Below, in pieces: positions 1 through 5,068 of a DNA stretch of 5,068 nt. The stretch is taken from assembly GCA_012520715.1 (NCBI GenBank), contig JAAYNT010000118.1, positions 1 through 5,068 on the forward strand, written 5' to 3'. The translations under genes were made by a program, and so were the position numbers. Origin of the DNA: Acholeplasmataceae bacterium (GTDB lineage: Bacteria; Bacillota_I; Bacilli_A; Acholeplasmatales; Acholeplasmataceae). The notes under the pieces are model-generated. The model did not search any database and was not told the origin of the DNA. It was given only the letters and a program-made list of their open reading frames with translations. Positions within the stretch are counted from its first letter, which is position 1; each line of letters opens with the position of its first letter.

Positions 1-147
1 CATTGAGTTGACGATTGCGCCAAACGCGCCCCCAATTATAACCGCAACTGCTAAATCAATTACGCTTCCTTTAGATATAAAATCTTTGAAGCCTTGTAGA
101 AATCCTTTTTTATTAGGATCTTTAGCCTTTTTTTCTCTTTTCGCCAC
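1..147 (-). CDS. mscL: Large-conductance mechanosensitive channel MscL, N-terminal part (runs off the window)
   Basis: This is the first 49 codons of MscL, a homo-pentameric inner-membrane channel that opens under membrane tension to release solutes during hypo-osmotic shock. After a lysine-rich head (residues 1-15) the protein reads FKDFISKGS (20-28), matching the amphipathic N-terminal helix, and then VIDLAVAVIIGGAFGAIVNS (29-48), the glycine/alanine-rich pore-lining TM1. The residue at the E. coli Gly22 gate position is alanine (A35), as I recall for the S. aureus and M. tuberculosis channels. The start is GTG at 147-145. It is the only plausible start in frame and has a good Shine-Dalgarno (159-166) 11 nt upstream. 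The N-terminus is about 13 residues longer than in E. coli and strongly basic. The TM2 and C-terminal bundle lie outside the window. The identification is firm despite the truncation by the window edge. Confidence 0.92.
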   Translation of the reverse strand, partial: MAKREKKAKDPNKKGFLQGFKDFISKGSVIDLAVAVIIGGAFGAIVNSM

Positions 148-158
148 GTTAAAATAAA

Positions 159-166
159 TCTCCTTT
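159..166 (-). promoter_or_regulatory. Ribosome binding site of mscL
   Basis: On the minus strand this reads AAAGGAGA, 11 nt before the GTG at 147-145. It decides the start. No ATG or TTG lies nearby in frame, and the strong site makes the GTG start, and hence the basic N-terminal extension, credible. Confidence 0.8.
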
Positions 167-178
167 CATCTTTCCTTT

Positions 179-207
179 ATTTTACACTGTTTTTAATAAA
201 AAGTCAT
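179..207 (-). promoter_or_regulatory. Candidate sigma-A promoter of mscL
   Basis: On the minus strand a -35-like ATGACT (207-202) is followed by a 17-bp spacer and a -10 TAAAAT (184-179). The -10 matches the consensus at 5 of 6 positions and the -35 at 4 of 6. Transcription would start about 25 nt upstream of the GTG, just 5' of the Shine-Dalgarno. The AT-rich background makes chance matches common, but spacing and position are right. If real, mscL need not depend on read-through from walJ-rlmH. Confidence 0.5.
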
Positions 208-256
208 CTTTTTGTTTGAAAAATGTGATTTTATTTATAAAATTAACTATTTAGTG

Positions 257-679
257 TTATTTATGATACGGTTTACCTTGATTTATCGCTTCTGCACGAT
301 AAATCTGTTCAACTAACATCAATCTAAATAACTCGTGTGGAAATGTTAATTTAGAAAAACTCAAAAGTTCATCACTTCTAGTTAATATTGATTCATCTAA
401 TCCTGTAGATCCACCAATTACAAATGTAATTTCTCTTCCACTATTTTTAAGATTGTCAATTTTTACTGCTAAATCTTCACTTGAAATAATTGGACCTTCA
501 ATTGCAAGAGCTATTACGTAATCGCGCTCTTTAATTTTGTTTAAAATAAGTGTTGCTTCATCTTTAATATTTGATTGTTTTACTTCAATTATTTCTAGTT
601 TTGAGATTTGTTTTTGAAAGTATTTAATACCATCATTAACAAAACCTTTTTTTATTTTCCCAACCGCAATTATTTTCAT
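257..679 (-). CDS. rlmH: 23S rRNA (pseudouridine(1915)-N(3))-methyltransferase RlmH
   Basis: RlmH is a small SPOUT-class, SAM-dependent methyltransferase. It acts as a cytoplasmic homodimer on assembled ribosomes and methylates N3 of pseudouridine 1915 in helix 69 of 23S rRNA. The 140-residue product begins MKIIAVGKIK, carries the SAM-binding glycine loop FVIGGSTG (86-93), the trefoil-knot segment LSFSKLTFPHELFR (106-119) and EQIYRA (124-129), and ends in the conserved YHK at the extreme C-terminus. It is about 15-19 residues shorter than the usual 155-159. The missing part is the variable linker after IIEV (30-33), away from the SAM and knot motifs, so the enzyme is probably functional. The ATG overlaps the walJ stop (ATGA at 679-676), implying translational coupling, and a GAGG Shine-Dalgarno (693-690) sits inside the end of walJ. 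S. aureus calls this gene orfX, the SCCmec integration site. Confidence 0.97.
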   Translation of the reverse strand: MKIIAVGKIKKGFVNDGIKYFQKQISKLEIIEVKQSNIKDEATLILNKIKERDYVIALAIEGPIISSEDLAVKIDNLKNSGREITFVIGGSTGLDESILTRSDELLSFSKLTFPHELFRLMLVEQIYRAEAINQGKPYHK

Positions 680-1452
680 ATTTTTATAACCTCATTTGAC
701 TCTTGTGAAGTATAGATCACTTTAGCTTTAAATGGGTTATTAAAGTGCTTAACAATTGCCAGTTCTATCTTTTCTTGAGTATTACAATCCTCAGAAATAT
801 GAGCAACCGCCCAAGTAGCTCTATTACCATCAGTTATTACTTCATTTAAGATTCTTGCAGCTTCATTATTAGATAGGTGTCCTCTTTCACCTAAAATACG
901 CATTTTAAGTGAATGGGGACGCTTATAAGTCTCCATTAACATCACTTCATCATGGTTCGATTCTAAGTAATAAAAATCAGCATCCATAATTATTGGAAAA
1001 TAATCTTTATGAACATAACCAGTGTCGGTAATAAATACTAATTTCTTTCCGTCTTTATAAATTATTAAGCCAATTGGCTCATTAGCGTCATGAGATAATA
1101 ATATTGGAAATATTTCAAATTCATCAATTTTAAATATTTGTTCCGGAGTAATAAAATTATAATTATTAATTGACTCTATTGTAGCCACATCTAAACCGTC
1201 CATTGTCCCTTTAGTTAGATGAACATTAGTACTTGGATGACGATTTAGAAAAACCCGTAATCCACTAGCGTGATCACGGTGTTCGTGAGTTATAATTATA
1301 TCAGTAATACTATCAACTGAAATGTTTTGTTCTTGTAGTCTTGTTTTAATTCTAGTATATGAGATTCCAGCATCGATTAATAAGTGGCTATTGCCACTAA
1401 TTAAAGAGATGGAATTTCCTTTTGATCCACTTGCAAGTATTCTAATTTCCAT
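676..1452 (-). CDS. walJ: WalJ/YycJ (VicX) family metallo-beta-lactamase-fold hydrolase
   Basis: This is a 258-residue cytoplasmic MBL-fold protein of the YycJ/WalJ/VicX family, close to the family's usual length (about 260-265). The metal-binding signature HEHRDH is at 56-61 (H56, H58, D60, H61). Other likely metal or active-site residues are H121-D122 (LLSHDANEP), D143 (VFITDTG), H192 (GERGHLSNNEAAR) and H218 (VAHISEDCNT). The N-terminal RILASGSKGNS is typical of the family. Homologues sit at the end of the walRK(HI) two-component operon of Firmicutes. They have been proposed to be DNA exonucleases linked to mismatch repair, but the physiological role is not settled. The second of two close ATGs is chosen because the upstream one (1456-1454) hits a stop after four codons. 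A GGTGA Shine-Dalgarno lies 5 nt upstream. It overlaps rlmH by 4 nt and is divergent from the lipoprotein gene, so walR, walK, walH and walI are not directly upstream here. Confidence 0.93.
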   Translation of the reverse strand: MEIRILASGSKGNSISLISGNSHLLIDAGISYTRIKTRLQEQNISVDSITDIIITHEHRDHASGLRVFLNRHPSTNVHLTKGTMDGLDVATIESINNYNFITPEQIFKIDEFEIFPILLSHDANEPIGLIIYKDGKKLVFITDTGYVHKDYFPIIMDADFYYLESNHDEVMLMETYKRPHSLKMRILGERGHLSNNEAARILNEVITDGNRATWAVAHISEDCNTQEKIELAIVKHFNNPFKAKVIYTSQESNEVIKI

Positions 1453-1457
1453 TCATT

Positions 1458-1462
1458 TCACC
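1458..1462 (-). promoter_or_regulatory. Ribosome binding site of walJ
   Basis: On the minus strand this reads GGTGA within GTGGTGAAATGAATGG. It sits 5 nt before the ATG at 1452-1450 and only 1 nt before an out-of-frame ATG (1456-1454) that terminates at once. It therefore favours the second ATG as the start. Confidence 0.55.
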
Positions 1463-1468
1463 ACTCTA

Positions 1469-1497
1469 ATTTTAGCACATAATAAGATTTATCTTAA
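1469..1497 (-). promoter_or_regulatory. Candidate extended -10 promoter of walJ-rlmH
   Basis: On the minus strand a -35-like TTAAGA (1497-1492, 4 of 6) is followed by a 17-bp spacer and a -10 TAAAAT (1474-1469, 5 of 6). The -10 is directly preceded by TGC, giving the extended -10 form TGnTAAAAT. It lies so close to the gene that the leader would be only about 10 nt, with the Shine-Dalgarno at the very 5' end. The promoter would drive walJ and the overlapping rlmH. No experimental start is known to me. Confidence 0.55.
1483..1496. promoter_or_regulatory. Inverted repeat across the walJ -35 region (possible operator)
   Basis: TAAGAT-TT-ATCTTA is a perfect 6-bp inverted repeat with a 2-bp centre. 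It covers most of the -35 element and the adjoining spacer of the walJ promoter candidate. It could be a dimeric regulator site. In sequence this AT-rich a chance palindrome is a real alternative. Confidence 0.25.
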
Positions 1498-1512
1498 ATT
1501 AGATGTTTTTTA

Positions 1513-1541
1513 TTAGTTAATAATTTGCTTTTATTAATTAA
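1513..1541. promoter_or_regulatory. Imperfect inverted repeat around the lipoprotein gene's -35 element (possible operator)
   Basis: The arms TTAGTTAATAA (1513-1523) and TTATTAATTAA (1531-1541) are complementary at 10 of 11 positions. They flank the 7-nt centre TTTGCTT, which contains the -35 of the plus-strand promoter candidate. The placement suits an operator. The arms are almost pure A/T, so chance symmetry cannot be excluded. Confidence 0.22.
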
Positions 1542-1553
1542 AAGTGTTAATAT
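1525..1553 (+). promoter_or_regulatory. Candidate extended -10 promoter of the lipoprotein gene
   Basis: The -35 TTGCTT (1525-1530) is followed by a 17-bp spacer and a -10 TAATAT (1548-1553) preceded by TGT, giving an extended -10. The -35 keeps TTG and the -10 matches at 4 of 6 positions. Transcription would start near 1560, leaving a leader of about 45 nt. A second possible -10, TATTAT at 1566-1571, lacks a good -35 and is less convincing. Confidence 0.5.
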
Positions 1554-1587
1554 TATTAGTGCTTGTATTATTTTATTGAAAGAACTT

Positions 1588-1596
1588 AAGGAGTGA
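1588..1596 (+). promoter_or_regulatory. Ribosome binding site of the lipoprotein gene
   Basis: AAGGAGTGA is a strong Shine-Dalgarno match. The core AAGGAG (1588-1593) ends 12 nt before the ATG at 1606, slightly far but acceptable. That start gives a complete lipoprotein signal peptide, so site and signal support each other. Confidence 0.8.
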
Positions 1597-1605
1597 AAAA
1601 ATATT

Positions 1606-4473
1606 ATGAATAAGAACAAATTTGTGAAGAGTTTATTAATCTTAGTACTTGTACTACTATCAACGCTAACTCTTACTGCATGTGGGAAAAATTCGGATAA
1701 ATTCCCAACTGGAAGCATTGATAATAGCGTTTATGCAAGTGCTGGAAAACATAGTGTAACAAAAGAGGAATTATACAATGAATTTCGTTTTGATGCATTA
1801 AGCGTATTACAAACATTAATTGACGAGAAAGCTTTTAGCGAATATTTAGCAAAAGTTGACTACACTAACGACGATCATCGCAAGGTAATTGAAGAGTCAG
1901 TTAATAGTGCTGTTTTTGGAACTAAAAATATTGAAGACTTACAAAAAAACTTAAAACAAGATGCTTCTAAAGAAAAAAAAGTTAGATCATTTGTTGATAG
2001 TTTAGTTGTAGTTGGAAAAATTGTTCCATCTCAAAAAGATGAATTAATTCAAGAATTATACGAAACAGTAGATTATGCTAATTATTCTGATACTCTACTT
2101 GACATTTATAAATTAAAAATGGCAACTAGATTATATGCTAAAGAACAATTAGACAAAGAATTAGAAGATGAAGATTCGAAAGTATTCATTAAAGATGAAG
2201 AAATCGTTACATACTACAAAAACAACCGTCAAGGTCGTTATAATGTAACTGTATTTTATACAGAATTTTTAAACTTAGCTGAACAACGTGCTGCATTTAG
2301 AAAATTATCTATTAAAATTAATAACGCTGGTGCTTGGTTTGAAGTTCCTGATATTAGAATAACTGATTCTACTGATCCTAATTATGTTGATCTAACTGAA
2401 GAAAAAAATGCTTATATTATTGATTATCTAACTAGAACTAATAATGAAATCAAATACGAAGACGAAGATGGTAATCGTGTTGAGATTTCTGAAGAAGATT
2501 ATGAAAAATATTATGGTTATTATACATTCAACGGTACTAGAACAGGAAGACCTGACGTTGCACTTGATAACCAAGAAGTTTTAGAATACATTATTAAAGC
2601 TCATAATTTAGTACATGCTGAACAATTAACTTTAATTAATGGTGAAACTGGAGAAATTCAAGATTCTAACGGTGAAGCTATTAAAGTTGAATTTGAATAT
2701 GATGACTTTAAAAACTCAGATTTAAGAAATCATGTTTATAACGCATTAAGAATGCCTAAGGAAGGCGAAGAGACAAACGTACAGTTCTCTCAAAGACCAA
2801 ACACATTTGGTGAATATGTTTACTTAGCATACAAATTCAACGATGAATCAGAAACTCAAGAAGGTGTCTTAAACGAAGATAAAGATAAATTCTTAGATGG
2901 TAATGACGATTTAATCGCTGAATTAAAAGAAGAAATGATTGAAAAAAGATTAACTGATACTTATATCAATGAAAAAGTTCAAGAGTTTAGAAAAGAACAA
3001 GAATTAAATATTTATGACCCAATTATTAGAACATTATTCTCTAAACAAAATGAATATAAAGGCGCTACTAAAGTTAAAGATAATGAAACTTTAGCATCAA
3101 TTGGTGATAAAGTAATTACTGTTGATGAATTTTTCGAAGCAGCTGACAAAGCATTTGGAATTAGTATTGCTAATGATTTATTATCAACTAAATTAATTAG
3201 AGAAAAATACTATGACAAAATTACTGCTGATGAGAAAAAACAATTCGAACAACAAATGAATCAAATGATTTTAGGCTTCGGTCAAAATCAATATGAACAA
3301 AGTGGTTATCCAGCATCAATGGGTAGAAGCGATTTCTTATTATACGCATTTAGAGCTAAATCATTTGATGAAGCAATTGAAAAATTATATGTCATTCCTA
3401 GAGTATCAGAATTATTTGATAAAGATATCGAATCACATTATGATGATATTTATGAAAAATTTGCTGGTTTATCAAAATTACAATATGATAATTATTGGTT
3501 ATTAAGATCTTCACATTTATTAATATACTTAGATCAAAACTTAGATGGTACACCTGATAATCCAAATGAATTATCAGAAACTGAATTAGCTGAAGTTCAC
3601 GCACTTCTTCCAGAGTTCGTTAAAGATTTATTTACATATATTTCTAAATCTACAAGCGAACAAAAAGGTATTGAAAGATTAATTGCTCACTTCAACGATT
3701 CAACAAGAATTCATTCTGATGATGATTTAACTAATGAACATAGATGGGCAGAATACAAACGTTTTGGATTTAGATTAAAACAAGAAACTCTAGGAGAAAT
3801 TACTAACTCTTCTAACTTCTTATCATCTAACTCACGTTTAGACGAAGTATTCTACGCTAGAGCAGTTCATTTATATAATATTGTAAAAGATTATAAAACT
3901 TCACAATTCCCATATTTAGATTTCTATAATGGTGATGTTGCATTTGACCCAGAAAATCCAGAATTTGAACTTGGTAATATTCCAAAAATTCAAACTAACT
4001 TCGGATGGCATATTATTATGGCAAATGGCGTAGTTAATGAAATGCAATCAGCAAAACTTGCTGAACAATCTAATGATTCACACTTATCAAAAGAATTAGA
4101 TAAAGATGGTAATCCATTAAACGGTGTTAACACAGAAGATTTTGTTAACGCAACTCAAATTGAGATTTATCTAAAAGAATTAGCTGGAGATTACAACGTA
4201 CAAATTAGAGTATCAGCTGCAATTGAAAAACAATTTGGACCAATTAAAGCTAAATATGAATCAAATCAAATGAAATCAGAAATTAAATATCGTCTATTAA
4301 CATCTGAAGGTTTATCATTTACTGACAGTGCTAATGAAGATAAATTTGAGGGTGCACGCCAAATTAACAAAGATCAATTATTTGATTACCAATTAATTCC
4401 TACATTTGCTGATGGAACTGCAAATCCAGACTTTGAAGCATTATGGGGCACATGGTTTGATGTATTTAAATAA
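1606..4473 (+). CDS. Large PrsA/SurA-like lipoprotein with two tandem chaperone-parvulin units
   Basis: This is a 955-residue surface lipoprotein, probably an extracytoplasmic folding factor of the PrsA type. The lipoprotein signal is clear: basic head (1-8), hydrophobic core (10-23) and lipobox LTAC with lipidated C26. The rest is hydrophilic and acidic with no further membrane segment. Unit 1 has a SurA_N/PrsA-like start (39-83, VTKEELYNEF), then DEEIVTYYKNN (197-207), then a degenerate parvulin-like region ending NTFGEYVY (399-406). Unit 2 repeats the plan: a start at 492-538 (VITVDEFF), DKDIESHYDDIYEKF (605-619), then RSSHLLIY (634-641) and TNFGWHII (797-804). The latter two resemble the parvulin ASHILV and FGYHII strands, with H637 and H802 in the hallmark positions. 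A C-terminal extension follows (about 845-955). Typical PrsA proteins are near 290 residues, so this is about three times larger. The lipoprotein call is near certain; the parvulin call rests on motifs read by eye. The gene has its own promoter and terminator and is probably monocistronic. Confidence 0.88.
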   Translation: MNKNKFVKSLLILVLVLLSTLTLTACGKNSDKFPTGSIDNSVYASAGKHSVTKEELYNEFRFDALSVLQTLIDEKAFSEYLAKVDYTNDDHRKVIEESVNSAVFGTKNIEDLQKNLKQDASKEKKVRSFVDSLVVVGKIVPSQKDELIQELYETVDYANYSDTLLDIYKLKMATRLYAKEQLDKELEDEDSKVFIKDEEIVTYYKNNRQGRYNVTVFYTEFLNLAEQRAAFRKLSIKINNAGAWFEVPDIRITDSTDPNYVDLTEEKNAYIIDYLTRTNNEIKYEDEDGNRVEISEEDYEKYYGYYTFNGTRTGRPDVALDNQEVLEYIIKAHNLVHAEQLTLINGETGEIQDSNGEAIKVEFEYDDFKNSDLRNHVYNALRMPKEGEETNVQFSQRPNTFGEYVYLAYKFNDESETQEGVLNEDKDKFLDGNDDLIAELKEEMIEKRLTDTYINEKVQEFRKEQELNIYDPIIRTLFSKQNEYKGATKVKDNETLASIGDKVITVDEFFEAADKAFGISIANDLLSTKLIREKYYDKITADEKKQFEQQMNQMILGFGQNQYEQSGYPASMGRSDFLLYAFRAKSFDEAIEKLYVIPRVSELFDKDIESHYDDIYEKFAGLSKLQYDNYWLLRSSHLLIYLDQNLDGTPDNPNELSETELAEVHALLPEFVKDLFTYISKSTSEQKGIERLIAHFNDSTRIHSDDDLTNEHRWAEYKRFGFRLKQETLGEITNSSNFLSSNSRLDEVFYARAVHLYNIVKDYKTSQFPYLDFYNGDVAFDPENPEFELGNIPKIQTNFGWHIIMANGVVNEMQSAKLAEQSNDSHLSKELDKDGNPLNGVNTEDFVNATQIEIYLKELAGDYNVQIRVSAAIEKQFGPIKAKYESNQMKSEIKYRLLTSEGLSFTDSANEDKFEGARQINKDQLFDYQLIPTFADGTANPDFEALWGTWFDVFK

Positions 4474-4492
4474 TTAAATCAAAAATAAAAAT

Positions 4493-4520
4493 AAAAGGAC
4501 TCGCCAAGAGTCCTTTTTTT
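4493..4520. terminator. Rho-independent terminator, probably bidirectional
   Basis: AAAAGGACTC (4493-4502) pairs perfectly with GAGTCCTTTT (4508-4517) around a 5-nt GCCAA loop, and the T run continues to 4520. This terminates the lipoprotein gene 20 nt after its stop. On the other strand the A-rich stretch at 4481-4496 becomes a broken U tract after the same hairpin, so it can also end the convergent yhaM transcript, whose stop lies at 4537-4535. Confidence 0.93.
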
Positions 4521-4534
4521 CTTATCATAAAGCC

Positions 4535-5068
4535 TTATTTCATTGTTAGTTTGTGTTTATAAAACCTAGTTTTATCAGCTACTGGAATTGATGTAGTAAA
4601 TGTTTCTGGAACTGTTTCATCTAAGACTTCACCAATAACTTGAAACTTTGAATCAATAGTATCAATATACCAAATCATTAATGCTTCTGCGATTTGTGGT
4701 CTTTTTGGTGAACCGAAGTTTAATTGTCCGTGATGTCCAACAATAATATGTTTAAGTAGTAATACTTCTTCACTATCCACATACCCTAAACGACGAGATA
4801 CTTCATCTATTTTAGATACACCAAGTACAATATGACCAAGTAACAGTCCTTCTTCTGTATACTCACCGTCAACACCGGTCATCTCATCTACTTTACAAAT
4901 ATCATGTAAAATAATTCCTGAATACATCAAGTCTTTATTTAAATAAGGATAAATCTTAATCATATCATCACTAATTTTTAACATATTTAAAGTATGATAT
5001 GCAAGTCCACCGATATAAGCATGATGAAATTTTGTTGCTGCTGGATGAATATAAAATCTATTTTTGTA
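4535..5068 (-). CDS. yhaM: YhaM-family HD-domain 3'-5' exoribonuclease, C-terminal part (start outside the window)
   Basis: These are the last 177 residues of a YhaM (CBF1-like) protein, a cytoplasmic metal-dependent 3'-5' exoribonuclease involved in RNA turnover. The frame is open to the window edge, so the ATG at 4984-4982 is internal (visible residue 29). Counting from the edge, the HD-domain residues are HPAATKFHHAYIGGLAYH (8-25), the HD pair in GIILHDICKV (H55, D56), H79 in LLLGHIVLG, H107, HH at 112-113 in VGHHGQLNFGSPKRP, and the D136/D139 pair in YIDTIDSK. This order and the GSPK and FYK segments (the latter near the C-terminus) match B. subtilis YhaM closely. That protein is about 314 residues, so roughly 135, including the N-terminal OB-fold, are missing here. 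It converges on the lipoprotein gene. In Bacillus, yhaM lies close to prsA, in keeping with this neighbourhood. Confidence 0.93.
   Translation of the reverse strand, partial: YKNRFYIHPAATKFHHAYIGGLAYHTLNMLKISDDMIKIYPYLNKDLMYSGIILHDICKVDEMTGVDGEYTEEGLLLGHIVLGVSKIDEVSRRLGYVDSEEVLLLKHIIVGHHGQLNFGSPKRPQIAEALMIWYIDTIDSKFQVIGEVLDETVPETFTTSIPVADKTRFYKHKLTMK

Noticed and set aside
228..243. Hairpin ATTTTA-TTTA-TAAAAT just after rlmH as a terminator
   Set aside because: The stem is 6 bp of pure A/T and too weak to terminate; only a short T run follows on the minus strand. It is expected by chance at this composition.
1322..1516. Plus-strand open frame of 64 residues opposite walJ
   Set aside because: It overlaps the conserved N-terminus of walJ in antisense and has no recognisable protein features.
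1545..1569. WalR-type box (two TGTWAH-like half-sites, TGTTAA and TGTATT)
   Set aside because: The half-sites are separated by 13 bp instead of the 5 bp of the known WalR site, and the second does not fit the half-site consensus.
1494..1718. Minus-strand open frame of 74 residues opposite the start of the lipoprotein gene
   Set aside because: It is antisense to the signal peptide and spacer, has no convincing ribosome site or family resemblance, and is a shadow of the plus-strand gene.
3293..3604. Two short open frames (70 and 68 residues) inside the lipoprotein gene
   Set aside because: Both lie within the conserved second unit of the lipoprotein, in other frames or antisense, and are rich in residues expected from AT-rich shadow translation.
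4982..4984. ATG as the start of a 149-residue HD protein
   Set aside because: The same frame stays open to the window edge and encodes conserved YhaM residues upstream (HPAATKFHH, GGLAYH), so this ATG is internal.
1..5068. A novel defence, mobile or CRISPR system
   Set aside because: Every gene except the lipoprotein is a recognised housekeeping family. I see no direct repeat arrays, transposase, integrase or atypical composition block.

Overview
The window looks like a chromosomal housekeeping segment from a very AT-rich, low-GC Gram-positive bacterium. Every tryptophan is TGG and no long frame needs TGA read as Trp, so the standard bacterial code applies. This argues against Mycoplasma and Spiroplasma. 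It fits the Acholeplasma/Izemoplasma/Haloplasma side of the Mollicutes or another AT-rich Firmicute. That placement is inference from composition, gene content and the single-membrane-type lipoprotein. I see no mobile element, CRISPR array, tRNA or rRNA.

Layout. Positions 1-147 (minus) hold the first 49 codons of the mechanosensitive channel mscL, starting at GTG and with its own candidate promoter at 179-207. Positions 257-1452 (minus) hold a two-gene unit. The first gene is walJ/yycJ, a metallo-beta-lactamase-fold protein. It is followed with an ATGA stop/start overlap by rlmH, the 23S rRNA pseudouridine-1915 methyltransferase. A 153-bp divergent intergenic region (1453-1605) separates walJ from a 955-residue lipoprotein on the plus strand (1606-4473). 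It carries one extended -10 promoter candidate in each direction, each overlapped by an inverted repeat at its -35 region. The lipoprotein ends at a strong, probably bidirectional terminator (4493-4520), shared with a convergent minus-strand gene (4535 to the window end). That gene encodes the C-terminal 177 residues of the YhaM-family HD-domain 3'-5' exoribonuclease.

How the genes relate. walJ-rlmH is a familiar Firmicute neighbourhood, the downstream part of the walRK region, here apparently driven by its own promoter. The lipoprotein appears to be a PrsA/SurA-type extracytoplasmic folding factor built as two tandem chaperone-plus-parvulin units. Only the second unit keeps both hallmark parvulin histidines. 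In Bacillus, prsA lies close to yhaM, so the lipoprotein-yhaM adjacency supports this reading, although here the two genes converge. The large duplicated lipoprotein is the most unusual item; the other genes are conserved housekeeping functions.
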